Part shown: positions 12,501 to 23,740 of the stretch, one piece after another
How positions within the stretch are numbered: position 1 is the first letter of the stretch
Layout: each line of letters begins with the position of its first letter
Origin: Trema orientale
Taxonomy: Eukaryota > Streptophyta > Magnoliopsida > Rosales > Cannabaceae
Length of the DNA stretch: 64,000 nucleotides
Direction: 5' to 3'
Assembly: GCA_002914845.1 (NCBI GenBank)
Contig: JXTC01000008.1
Coordinates: forward strand, 83,773 to 147,772
Made by a program: the position numbers and the translations under genes
The notes under the pieces: generated by a model
What the model saw: the letters and a program-made list of their open reading frames with translations, nothing else
Databases searched by the model: none
What the model was told of the DNA's origin: nothing

Positions 12501-14318
12501 CCTATACTCAAAATCTTGCCTTTAGCATTATCTCCAAAAGTGACATATCCTCCATTCCTTTTTGTAAACGATGAGAGTAAGGAATAGTCACCGGTCATGT
12601 ATTTGGAGCAACCACTATCCAAGAACCAAAAGTTCTTCTTTTGTATCTACAAAAAAGAATCAAACTTTAATTTTTGGTACCCATATTAATTTGGGTCCTT
12701 GAGTGTTAGTTCTAGATTCTTTTGGTACCCAAACTAGTTTTCCACCAAAATAAGCATTCTTCTTCACAAAACATAAAAAACTAGTATGTCTATCTTGATT
12801 GCAATAAGTGCAAGTATGTTTGGTGTCACTAGCACTAGCTTTCACAAAGTAGTTTTTGATGTATTTTTATTTTATAGAAGATTTGTATCCAATACCTCCT
12901 TTATCAAAAACGCATTTTTGTCCACTAAGCATCATGTCAAAATTTTTCTTTCTATTTGTAAATTTGTGGACAATCTTGGTCAAGTCTAAAACTTTGTCAT
13001 TTAAGGAAGTGTTTTCTTTTGACATAATATCACAACTACTACAAAATAATTTCACTTCCTTTTCTTTTGTAAAACATTCAACCAATTTAGACAAACTAAG
13101 AATTTCCTTTTTAAGAACATTGTTCTTGAGAATGAGTTTTTCATAGTTTTTGTATAAATCATTAAAATCACTTAATAAGTTAAATCACAATTACTATAAT
13201 TTTCACTAAACTCATTACTTGTTTCACTGTCACGAAAAATAATTTTAGGTTCAAGTGAGCTTACCTCATTTTCTATTGCCATAAAACACATACTGGCAAT
13301 TTCTTCTTGTTCTTCTCCTTCGAATTCTTCTTCTTCACTATCATCCCATGTGGCCTTCATTGCCTTCTTCTTCATCTTTCTTCTTAATGGCATTCATTCT
13401 TCATATGACCTAGTTTCTTGTATTCAAAACAAGTGATTTGATCATCCTTTATTTTCTTTTCTTGGAAGTCATTGCCTTTGGTGTTCTTCTTGAAGTTCTT
13501 CTTTTTGAAGTTTAGGTACTTCTTGTATCTTTTGGTAAGTAGGGCAATGTCTTTAAGTTCACTATCCGCAAATTCTTCTTCTTTCTAAATGTTTTCTTGC
13601 ATGGTAGCTTTGAGGGCTATTCCTTTCTTTTCCTTCTCCTATCCTTCTTCTTCATTTGTTTTCTTCATAAGAATTTCATGGGTCATGAGAGAACCCATAA
13701 GTTCTTCAAGAGGAAGTTTGCTAAGATCCTTAGCTTTTTAAATAGCCACCACCTTGTTCTATATGCTCGAAGAAGATTTCGAAGAATTTTGCTCACTACC
13801 TCACCATTTGGAAATATTTTTCCTAGAATACCAAGAAAGTTAATAATAGTTGTGAATCTAGTAAACATTTGTAAAATAGATTCATCTTTTTCCATTTTGA
13901 ATAACTCATAGTTTCTAGTAAAAACATTGATTCTAGTTTCTTTCATAGAGCTAGTTCCTTGATAAGAGACTTCTAGCATGTTCCATAATTCATGAGTATA
14001 TCTAGCTTTCTCAACATTATTGTAAATATTCCTATCTAAGCCACACATAAGAATATTTCTAGCTCTACCATTTTTGGAAAAGTTGATTTTATCTTTTTCA
14101 TCATATTCTTTTATGTCTTTTTCAACTTCTCTACCATCAACCACTTTAGTTATTTTCAAAGAACCTTTAGTAACAATATATTATAAGTCAAAATCAATGG
14201 ACCTTAGATAAGTATCCATACGACTTCTCCAATAGTTAAAATTGCTACCATTGAAAAATAGTGGCTTGGATGGAGACAACCCCTTATATTGAAAAGAAAA
14301 CTTTATTGGGCTAGCCAT
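9547..14318 (-). pseudogene. Broken copia gag-pol polyprotein
   Basis: Gag starts at the ATG at 14318-14316 (MASPIKFSFQ). Its zinc knuckle is C-x2-C-x4-H-x4-C at about 12815-12774. The protease active-site motif D-S-G-C-S lies at about 12620, followed by a Y where family members usually have H. The pre-integrase and integrase regions lie at about 12500-11260. Reverse transcriptase contains Y-V-D-D (about 10500). RNase H contains S-T-T-E-A-K-Y (about 9880). The longest intact piece, 10653-9640, holds most of RT and RNase H. Reading frame changes between pieces (9640-10653, 11261-11509, 12242-12622, 12660-12845, 13683-14159) and stops within them mark it as dead. A separate env-like frame was not seen. 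Confidence 0.9.
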
Positions 14319-14355
14319 CTCAAAAATGGTTAAGTTTTAAAAATTGAGCACCAAG

Positions 14356-14367
14356 CTCTGATACTAA
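14356..14367 (-). other. Primer-binding site of the copia element
   Basis: The minus strand reads TAGTATCAGAGC, one mismatch from TGGTATCAGAGC, the complement of the 3' end of initiator methionine tRNA. It begins two bases inside the LTR end, the normal spacing. Confidence 0.9.
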
Positions 14368-14369
14368 AT

Positions 14370-15671
14370 GTAAGTCCAAGGTTAGCCAACCCAAGAGGGA
14401 GTTGAATTGGGTTTTAAAACTATTGCAAACTTTTCTTGATAATCACGTAAATGTAGCAAGTAAAAGTAATAACAAATAAAAATAGATAATTTGCACGCAC
14501 AAGATAAGTAAATAAAAGAGGAAGGGATAGAGAAATGCAAATACTATTTTTACGAGGTTCGACAAACACGACAGTTTGCCTATGTCTCCGGCTCTTGGCA
14601 ACACACTTTGAGCTTCCACTATCAGATCAAGAGAATGGGCTTGACCGTCCCTTTTACACAAAGAGTGCTTTCTCCTCAGGCACACTCACGTATTTACAAT
14701 AGCTTTGAATCCGGGCCTAACACAGATTGTTTAGACTCTGGTATCAATCTCACCTAAACCTGATTATTTATGAATTCGATGTCAACCTCACCTCACAAAT
14801 ACAATTTGGTTTTTGTTTGTTGATACACTCAATTAGAATCTTTCTAATGAAAAAGATTGATACAAGGTAAGCCTAGAGAGAATAAATGATAACACAAGAT
14901 ATGATCTAGTTTGGCTCAATTTAATTTTTATAAAAAAGTGAATTTGAAAGTTTGATTCACAAAAGATGATTTGAACAACTTGAAAGTATGTACAAAGCAA
15001 TATAAGAGTGTTCAAAAGTTGTTTCAAGTGTTAAAAAGACTTCTATTTAAAGACTAGAATGAAAACTAGCCATTTTAGACCGTTTGACAGACAATCTGTT
15101 ATTTTCGGCAGATCGAAAAGTCACTTTCGGTCGACCAAAAAATACTAGCCGTTGGAAGTGCAGTTGTAACGGTCAGATTTAAAAAGTCGTTAAAAAATAA
15201 AAAGCATAAAACAGAGGAATCGGTAGACCAATTCTCACTACCGATCAGTCGATTCTACCCGAGACTAATTTTTCTATTTTATTTCAAGTCTTTTTTAATT
15301 ATTTCCAAAAGATGACTTTATAAATTGATTTAATATGTAATATAGAGACTATAGAAATTGATAAATCAATTTAAAAGCTTGTATAAAATAAATTTTATAT
15401 TTTAATTAGAAATAAACGAATTTGACAGTTTAGCTTTGAAAGATTCTAATTGTATAAAAATTTGAGCCATTAAGATCATATAATATATTAATCTAAGTCT
15501 TGTATTCTTGAACTTTGTCTTCAAGCGTATTTCTATGATGCATCTTGAATGTCTTGTGATCCTTTCAATTTAAACTATCTGTACATTCAAGTAGATTATC
15601 AGTTCTTAATTATATATTTGTTAACATCAAAATATGAGACTAGGATTGATGATACAAAGTATGACTCAACA
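14370..15671 (-). repeat. 5' LTR of the copia element
   Basis: This is a 1302-bp segment with TG...CA ends on the minus strand: TGTTGAGTCATACTTTG at 15671 and CTTGGACTTACA at 14370, directly next to the primer-binding site. Flanking bases at 15672-15676 (aatat) would be one copy of a 5-bp target duplication, but the partner is not identifiable because the other end is lost. Confidence 0.85.
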
Positions 15672-15689
15672 AATATGAATCGTTAACCT

Positions 15690-15990
15690 ATCCTCTATCA
15701 TTGCTTTTTTTTTTTTTTTGTTGTTCTTTTGCTTTATTTTAATTCTTATTTATATTTACATTCAATAAAAATCCCCACATTCACTAGGATTGATTAGAAA
15801 CTAATAATATACTAACTCGTTCTCCGTGGATTTGACCCTCTAGCCGATGTATTAATTTATCTGGGATAATGTTAGGAAGTAATTTACATAATAAATTTCG
15901 ATAGGATAATATTAGGAAGTAAAATACATAATAAATTTTGATTGCCTTGATGACAGCACATCAAACAATGAGCTTATTACGAATCATTTT
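15690..15990 (+). repeat. Possible fragment of an older Ty3 (Athila/Tat-like) LTR
   Basis: The motif ctccgtggatttgaccct at 15821-15838 resembles the 'tccctgtggatacgac' block near the 3' end of Athila/Tat LTRs. Just downstream, a 40-bp segment beginning gggataatgttaggaagtaa (about 15862) is repeated imperfectly at about 15903. The evidence is one short motif, so this is tentative. Confidence 0.25.
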
Positions 15991-15999
15991 TATATTGGC

Positions 16000-16620
16000 T
16001 CTATGACTTGTAAAGATGCTTTTGATTTTTTTTTTTTTAGGCCAAAAGTTCCTCACAAGTTCATGGAGTAAGAAAATTTGGAAAAAATTTATTCCTTTTT
16101 CTTATACTTTCTTAGCTTGGCGAGCACTTTATGGGAGGCTGGATATTGAATATCTTCTTTCTGTATAAGGGTTTTTTTCATCCTCTATATGCCCTTTTTT
16201 TAGAGTTCATAGTGAGATTATTAATCCTCTTTTTTTTAAGATGTGCTTTTGCTTCTTTATTACGCGACTCAATAAGTAATACTTTTAGTCTAAATCTTTC
16301 AACTACTTCTATCGAATCCTTGATTATTACGATTTATAAGTACATAATTTAAAATCTCTTGCCCGTAACTATTTCCTTTCTATGGGTGATTTGGGAGACT
16401 CATAACAGGAATGGTTTTTAGAATGCAAACTTCTTGCTCCACTAGACTAATTCTCATATTATTCCTTGCATTAGAGAAGCCTCTTATCTTAACACATGAA
16501 TTGGAAATAATTTTGTTTTTTATCATAATATGGCAAGAAGTCTAGGAGTTATATTGGCTCCTAGAAAAGCTCCTTTTACCTCTTCATTTTTTAGTCCATT
16601 CCTATTACTAAACTTTTAAA
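16000..16620 (+). pseudogene. LINE ORF2 C-terminal remnant (zf-RVT region)
   Basis: Reading across frames gives S-x-K-I-W-K-K-F-I-P, then F-L-A-W-R-A-L-Y-G-R-L, then a C-A-F-A-S segment. Further on come W-V-I-W-E-T-H-N-R-N and L-G-V-I-L-A-P-R-K-A-P. This ordered set is the zinc-finger RVT and following RNase-H-like part of plant non-LTR retrotransposon polyproteins. Stops and frame shifts occur throughout, and the reverse transcriptase proper is not present upstream. Confidence 0.65.
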
Positions 16621-16753
16621 TCAAATTCGAATAGATCTGTTAAATGTTACCCAGGTCCAATTTCTTATGGAGGTATTTTTTGAACTAGTCGAGGTTTTGT
16701 TCAATGTTACTTCTCTTAGTTTTCTATCTTTGGTTATGCTTTCTCAAAGACAA

Positions 16754-19700
16754 GGTCGATAATTTCCGACACGACACAACGATATTACTCAAAAATGAAA
16801 CGAAATAAATGGATCTGGACACGTTTAACTTCCGTGCTATTTTCAGGTTGACTCATATAACAAGATTATTAAATGGGGGTTTCAGATCAACCCGCCTAAC
16901 CCGAATTTGACATGTCTAACCCATTTAGTTAAACGTGTTACTGAGGGGTCAACATGATAGAGTTAAAATGACACGTTTATGACCCATTTAAAATTTGATT
17001 CAAATTTTATAATTTAAATATTTAGATAAATAAAAAAAAGACCCCCCAAACCCAATTTAGGCCAAGTAACTCTTAAGCATCTAACCCTAATTTTTTTTAT
17101 TTCACATCTCTTTTCCTCTTTAACTCTCTCAGCCGCACTACTCCCTTAATGAGAAATTACCTTTCTGGAACTTTCAGCCATCGAAACTCTCAGACAACCA
17201 AGAAACTCTCTATTTTCTATCGTCGAGTCTCATTCTCCCCGAGTTGGGGTCGTGACTGTGAGTCTTTTTCTCACTTTCTTCAGTTGTTACTTATTTTCTC
17301 TTTGCTATTTAAATATTTCTCTCTTTGATCTCTTTTGTTGTTCAATCTCTCATATCTTTGTTAGATCTTCTTATATTTCACTTTATGAAATAGTTGGTTA
17401 GAATATAAGTCCAATAATCATAGTAGTTGTTATCGAGAGAAATGAAGATTTTGATGCTAAACTCACCTATTACAGTGATTTCATATTGATCTCATTTTGA
17501 GCTTTTTGATATGATTATTTTGTGATTTTGATTATATTTTAGATCTTATTTTGTCTTGTGCATTTTTGAGTATTTGAGTAGGTAGAATGTGATTCATTGC
17601 TCAATAAACCCATTTATAAAAGAAAGCGTGTTTAGTTTTGGGACTTTGTTACAGTGATACTTTTTTAGAATGAGATGATTAATAGTTCAAGAAAGTAATA
17701 ATCCGTTAATTAATGGTTCAAGAAATTTATAGATACTCTTTATTCATATCATTTTTAAGGATTGATAATAATTTTATCGATGTAGTGCTTTTTTTTCTTA
17801 CTGAAGTAGTTCTTAATTGGTTCTGATAAGTTACGTGATACCTCTCTTTATTATTATCATGTAGTTATAATCATCTACTTATTTTTGTTTACTCTAAAAG
17901 TATATAGAGAAACATGAATCAAATATATTAGACAATGTACTAAAATTATCATGACAGATTTCATCATGTATTATATATTTACCAATTTATCTTTTGTGTA
18001 TGTTAAGACTTTTTTAAAGTGATTTTTTGTTGTTAATATCTATAATTCTTGATGAATAGATGGAAGACAAAGCACATGGGCTTCAAGTGAATTTGGAATC
18101 ACAAAGCACTGAAGTACCTCATCTAGTTGATGAGGAATCAACTCAACTTGAGGGAGATTCTAAAGATGTAAAAGGAAAATGAAAAAGGAAATTAACTTCA
18201 GAAGTTTGGACATATTTTGATATGCTTCTTGCAGGTGTAGATATGAAACAAAGGGCAAAATGCAAGCAATGTAGCACTATATACATGGCTGATAATAAGT
18301 ACGGCACTGGCAACTTAAGGTATCATATACAAACTTGTGAATGAAGAGATACAAGAGATGTTGAACAATTATTTATATCTCAAGACAAAGGAGTTCTAAC
18401 CTTAAGCTCTAAAAGGTTTGATCTAGAATACTTTCATGAATTGGTAACCATTGTAATTATTTTGCATGATCTACCTTTTTCATTTATTGAGTATGAGGAT
18501 ATTAGGGCTACATATCAATTCTTGAAATAAATCTAGTATCTAGAAATACTCTAAAGTCTGATTTTCTTAAGATGTATGCAAGAGAAAAGTTAAAGATTAA
18601 GTCTATGTTGGACAATAATCCTAGTAGAATTTATTTGACATCTGATTTGTGGACTTCTATAGTCATTGATGGATATATCACACTCACTGCTCATTTTATT
18701 GAAAAGAATTGGGTGCTACATAAGAGAATTTTGAATTTTTGTTTTATGCATCCTCCACATTCTGGTGTGGCTTATCATCTACAATCTATTCTATATTGTC
18801 TGAATGGGAATTGAAAATAAAGTATTTTCTTTTACTTTTGGCAATGCTTCTTCTAATGATGCCTCTGTTGACTTATTAAAGCAAGAATTGTCAGCTAAGG
18901 ATGCACTTCTTTGCAAGGGTAAATTTTTTCATCTTTATTGTTGCACTCATGTTCTCAACTTAGTAGTGCAAAAAATGTTAAAAGATATTGATCGAGTGGT
19001 TGTGAAGAATCGAGAAAGTGTCAAATATGTTAGAGGATCACAAGTGAGAAAGAAGAAGTTTCTAGATTGTATCAACCTTGTGGGTCTTGATTCCAAGTGA
19101 GGTTTAAGGCAAGATATGCTAACCAGGTGGAACTCTACATTTCTCATGCTTAATAGTACATTATATATTATCATATAGCTTTTTGTCATGGAGTTAATCG
19201 ACTCATCATATGAGTGGGAAAAGGTTGAGAAGATTAGTAATTTCTTAGAGTAATTTTATAACATCACTTGTGTGTTAACTAGAACTCAATACCCTAATTC
19301 GAACTTGTATTTTCTAGCTATGTATTCTTGCTATTTATTCTTAAAAATATCAAAGGAAAGTGATGATATATATTTGTCAAATATGACCAACTCTATGCTT
19401 GAGACTTTTGATAAGTATTGGAAAGAATTCAGTCATATATTAGCTATAGTAGTAGTCTTTGATCCTCACAGCAAGTTGAACTTTGTGGATTATGCATATA
19501 AAAATGTTTATGGAGAAAAGGGTTCACCACAGTTTTTTGAGGTCAAGAAGAATTTGGAGTCATTTTCTAAATACCCCAAGGGTAAAAGTCTACATCATCA
19601 TCATCTTCTAGAGATTAAACTCCTACTTATATGGGAAGCTCAAGTGAGATTTTTCTGTATAAGCAAACAAAATCATTGTTGAAGGTACATAATTTTTTTA

Positions 19701-21237
19701 AGTATGAAATTTGAAATTTTTTATTATTAGATTTTATGTATATTTTTCCTACTAAATCTTATTTTGATTTCTATCTAGTTGTAGGATTTTGATAATTTTG
19801 AGAATCAAGAGTAAGTTTTTATGACAAAAACCGAACTAGACCCCTATTTGGATGAACCAAGAGTTAGTTCTGATGCTAAGTTAGACATTCTCGACTCTTG
19901 GAAAGGAAATCTATTTCGATATCTCGAGCTTGTTGCAATGGCTTGTGATGTTTTAAGCATTCCCATATCTATGGTTGCCTCAGAATATGCTTTTAGTGTG
20001 GGTGGAGGGATGTTGGATCAATATAGGAGTTCACTTAAACCCAATATAGTTGAGTCCTTAATTTGCACTAGGGATTGGCTATTTAGAGACAAAGGTAATA
20101 TGCTTATTTACTACATGTTTAAGTCTTATTAAAAGTTTTTTTTTTTCTTTCTAAGATTGTTTTATTAAAGGTTAATGTGTATTCTAACCATTATGAAAAT
20201 TTACATAGAAAACAAAAAGACTATTCATATGGCAGTGGATGAAATCACTGAAGATATTTTTAGTTTGGACATTAATGACTCTAATTCTGCCCAAAACTCC
20301 CATAACCCTACTGTGCAAAATGTTCCAATGGAAGATAATTTAATGCTTTATTTAATATTAGATTATTAGCTCTCATTTACGTTTATGCCTTTTTTATTAT
20401 GTGATTCTTTTTGTTTTCCTCCACTCTTGAATAAGTTAAAACTTAATATCATTGGAAGATTTGAGTCATTGGTAATGTAATACAATTTGGGATCCTATGA
20501 GATACATTTGAAGTTACATTACGATCATGTGTTATTGGAACTTTGTTTATTAGAGGCTTGTTAAGGCCTAAGTGTTACTATTGTTATAGTTAATATGTTA
20601 GTGGAATTGAGACAATAGATGTATTGTGTTTGTGTAGGTCTTATGTGGACAAGACTTCAACTCTTAGGACTTCATGTTTATTATGCTTTTGTATAGAGAA
20701 GACCTTAACACTTATAACTTTAATTATTATGCTTTTAGAATTATTGTGGATTATTTAGGTTATGCTTGAGGAGACTTTTAGGTCTTCGGACCTAAAAAAT
20801 ATTCTTATTCTATTTTTGGAACTTAGAAATTAGATGTGTTGGCTTATGTTTTATGTGGTTTATATAATATTATTTTATTTTATTTTATGTAAATTTGATC
20901 TAATTATGTATTAGTGTAAAGTTGATTAGTTGTATTAATCTTAGTGATAAGTTTTGATACTATTTTTTAGTTAAATAGCTATAGAAGTGTCAATTTCGTA
21001 TCTGTAATTTAGGTCACACATTTCAAGTTAATCATGTAATTAGGCGTGTCAATCTCGTGTCAATGTTGTACGACACGTTTATTGAACAGGTTAATATGTC
21101 GTGTTGTGTGACTTATTTAATAAACGTTTTGTGTTCGTGTTTATGTTCTTAACATGTTTAATAAATGTGTCATGTTCGTATTTAGGTATAATCGTGTCAA
21201 CCTGAATACAACATGTTTACACGAATTGCCAGCCCTA
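16754..21237 (+). mobile_element. Decayed autonomous-type hAT transposon
   Basis: The right end reads acacgaattgccagcccta, whose reverse complement is TAGGGCTGGCAATTCGTGT. The left end reads gtcgataatttccgacacga, a degraded version of the same terminus. Both subterminal zones are full of gacacg/cgtgtc motifs (16770-16980 and 21030-21230), as expected for hAT transposase binding regions. The interior holds a broken BED-finger/hAT transposase. No matching 8-bp target duplication survives (right flank taattaaa), so the exact left end is approximate. The termini match those of the MITE at 48609-49205. Confidence 0.75.
18061..20369 (+). pseudogene. hAT transposase pseudogene (BED zinc finger, hAT dimerisation)
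   Basis: The frame opens at the ATG at 18061. A BED-type finger follows at about 18200-18340 (C-x2-C, then H-x4-C, around G-N-L-R-Y-H-I-Q-T-C). In-frame stops at 18180-18182 and 18342-18344 break it. The central transposase region continues at 18572-19100 (S-D-L-W-T-S motif) and 19272-19682. The hAT dimerisation region is at 19821-20132, with E-L-V-A-M-A-C-D-V-L-S-I-P and S-M-V-A-S-E-Y-A-F-S. The last piece (20175-20369) looks like an acidic tail. Introns may account for some gaps (around 19685-19800), but the stops show loss of function. It is related to the RICESLEEPER/DAYSLEEPER group by domain order; host domestication is unlikely given the breaks. Confidence 0.85.
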
Positions 21238-22029
21238 TAATTAAAAGAGAAAGAGCCATTCCTAGCTTCCATATACAAAAGCGGTTCTTCAACTAGAGAT
21301 TTTACAAGTATTAGAATTTTACACAATGGATGATCGCGTTGCACTCCTAGTTCTTCATTTTACATAGACTAGAATGCAGAACTCGACCAAACACAACAAT
21401 TTTGGGCAAATATTTGCTTGAACTTCTGTATTGCTTCAACATGTTTAGTACTTTTGTTATCTCTGTACTTAGCACCAAAGACTCATATCCTCCAAGATGG
21501 TTCAAGTCTATATTGATGAGCACCCACACATAGAGCCAACAAATTCATGGGGTAACATTAGCCTTCGAAGGCCTCTTAAATAGCTCACATCCGTCTAGAA
21601 AGCCACCTAATGTCGCCCCGAGTAAGAGAAAAGAACAAAGCTCCATTGAGTTTCATCTTCGATTTTGTAATCTTCCAACAAATTAGTGGCCACAGGCCAC
21701 CCATGAGTAATGGCCAAATCTAGAAGATCCTCCACCTAGCTTGATGTCATCCCATTCATAACCAGCCATGAGAAAAGCGTCTTTTGGCGCTAAAACTTGT
21801 AATCTAGCCACTTTCCCCAGACTAAAAGTGATATCTTTGAACTCCATTCATCATAAAATTTTGATTTGATATATAACTTGATAGATAGTTTCTCCATTAG
21901 ATGAAATCATTCCCAAACAAGGTCATTTTTTCCTCAATAGGCATATCAGGGGTCATTTAGAGTTCTGGAGGTCTTATCAAAGAACCAAATACATCCCTTA
22001 GCTTGTTTTGATGATCTAGATGCATTGAT
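21238..22029 (-). other. Unidentified stretch with short coding-like patches
   Basis: On the minus strand broken frames give runs such as L-L-D-L-A-I-T-H-G-W-P-V-A-T and, in another frame, G-G-F-L-D-G-C-E-L-F-K-R-P, interrupted by stops. The composition looks more protein-like than the surroundings, but I cannot assign a family. It may be a decayed gene or transposon piece, or chance. Confidence 0.2.
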
Positions 22030-23740
22030 GAGGTTGAATTCATATTCAAGCAACCATTAAAAAGGTGATTTTTGGAGCTAAACCAAAGGTTGATCTATCA
22101 ACCAATTAAGCACCAACGAGGTAGGGACTCAGCTACCTTATTTTTATACTAGTTTGAATCAAAATTGATTAGAATGTTATAACTTGAAAAATTGTGAATT
22201 TAAATTGATTTTGATCATTGCTTGATGGAATTGGATTATATTGTATATACTAGATTGCTCTGAAATTTATTGTGTGGATCTTTTATTTTTGGTTTGGTCA
22301 AAGTACAAATGTCATACTCTCAGATTTTTAGTAGATCAAAAAATGATTTTATATAAAAACCTTAATTTACATGTTTTAGAATAGATAAAACATTGCATGG
22401 TTATTTTTATTTACTATTTTGTATTATATATATCATAAGATCATATATAAGTATCGACTTACCATCATAAGTAAGTTAGTTAGTGGCTACAACCCCATTG
22501 TCAGTGCAAAAGTCAATGAACCTATACGGGGAACCTAGTGGGTGACTGTGACCCCCTTTCAATAAAAAACGATAAACTAATGTAAGGATACTTCTTCATA
22601 AGTGTCAACATATATAGTATCAATATTGTACTTAGCTCAGATACTAGTTCGAGTACTCAGATTCTGATAGGAGGGTAAGAGCTCATTTTTTGTTTGATTT
22701 GTAATATGTACAATATTGTATATTACATGATATTTGGATGATTATCGGTTTTTGTTTATATATTATCGTTTGAGAAATGGTTTTTAGATAACTAACTGTG
22801 CATATATTTTTAGAACATAAAAGACTTTTAAAAAAATAGTTTGATTCTTACAAGTCATTTTATGCTCATCCACCTTCTTTCATCCTGAGGTAGTGTTAAT
22901 TGCTATTAATTTAGTAGTACATGGTTTCTTTGTAATACTTAGAGACTTGGATCAAGAGTGCTTGGTGTAACACCACTGGGCCTCACCTAAAAGTGCTAGC
23001 TTGAAGGTACTTTTGGGCTCATGGACCACCACTTAAATACCCATGATCTTCCTAGAATATATCCGATGTGGGACTTGGGGCATTACAATCTCCCCCCATT
23101 AAGGTCTAGCGATCTCGATTGGACAAGGTCTAGCGTTCTCGATTGGAGGTCCATATTCAATAGCCCACATATAACCCCTATGGGCAGGGTCCACATTCAC
23201 CATGATTCCATCCCGTGGCAGCTTTCCAAGGCCCACACAGGTATGGACTGGGTCGGCTCTGAATACCAAATGTCTCACCCAAAAGTGCTAGCTTGAAGGT
23301 ACTTTTGGGCTCATGGACTACCACTTAAACACCCATGATCTTTCCAGAATATATCCGGTGTAAGACTTGGGGCATTACACTTGGTGTTTATTTTTGTTTT
23401 TGATTTAGTATAATTTGGAAAAATATTAAACCAAGATTATTACACCTAATCTTTTGTGTGTAAACTTATATGCCACATCATGATACTTGTGATGATGACA
23501 AAGATGAGGAGGCATGCATGGACTTAGATTATAATTTTATAGTTATTATTCAATCTAATATTTAATAGATATTATAGAACTATGGGATTGGAACATTTAT
23601 TGGGATTCTAAAACTTTTGAAAGATACGAATAGTTTACCAATTAGAAACTTTTTGGACATATTAACAAATAATTTTAGAAATTTCAAATCGGGTGAAATT
23701 CTATTTCTACTGCTAGCAGAATTCGGGTTGTCATAGTCTA
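22030..23740 (+). repeat. Degraded Ty3-type LTR, copy 2, split by a TRIM
   Basis: Blocks match the full-length LTR at 61537-63519 in the same order. They are aggtagggactcagctacc (about 22120), the gtaagagctcat block (about 22676), tgctcatccaccttc (about 22863) and taaaccaagattattac (about 23428). The end gggttgtcata lies at about 23728-23738. The 5' part of the LTR is missing or unrecognisable, so the left edge is approximate. Removing the TRIM at 22966-23379 restores continuity with the intact LTR. Confidence 0.65.
22966..23379 (-). mobile_element. TRIM (terminal-repeat retrotransposon in miniature)
   Basis: This is a 414-bp element flanked by the perfect 5-bp target duplication cttgg (22961-22965 and 23380-23384). 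Terminal direct repeats of 122 bp (22966-23087) and 109 bp (23271-23379) share long identical runs such as agtgctagcttgaaggtac. On the minus strand a primer-binding site TGGTATTCAGAGCC (23268-23255) lies two bases inside the right LTR, and a purine tract TTAATGGGGGGAGAT (about 23102-23088) abuts the left LTR. There is no coding capacity; the plus open frame across it is incidental. The LTRs contain a cccacatcgg-like motif common in plant TRIMs. It must have been mobilised by another element's enzymes. Confidence 0.93.

Larger units (their letters stand above)
9547..15671 (-). mobile_element. Ty1/copia retrotransposon, SIRE/Maximus-like, 3' LTR missing
   Basis: Read on the minus strand the order is 5' LTR (15671-14370), primer-binding site (14367-14356), gag, zinc knuckle, protease, integrase, reverse transcriptase and RNase H, ending at 9547. 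This is canonical copia order. The C-terminal ending L-N-E-L-H before the stop and the LTR start TGTTGAGTC with TGATGTTAACAAA shortly inside are typical of the SIRE/Maximus group. Several stops and frame changes show that it is not autonomous. No second LTR was found, so insertion age cannot be estimated from LTR divergence. Confidence 0.88.

Noticed and set aside
12786-13146. Plus-strand open frames within the copia element
   Set aside because: They are antisense shadows of the gag region, which is coded on the minus strand.
9547-15671. Endogenous pararetrovirus instead of a retrotransposon
   Set aside because: The presence of an LTR, a copia-order integrase before reverse transcriptase, and a tRNA primer site next to the LTR fits Ty1/copia; no movement or coat protein was seen.
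23021-23296. Open frame of 91 residues on the plus strand
   Set aside because: It runs through the TRIM LTRs and internal region; TRIMs have no genes and the orientation is opposite to the element.
22966-23379. Cassandra-type TRIM (LTRs with a 5S rRNA-like promoter)
   Set aside because: The LTRs are only about 110-120 bp and show no 5S-like box sequence.
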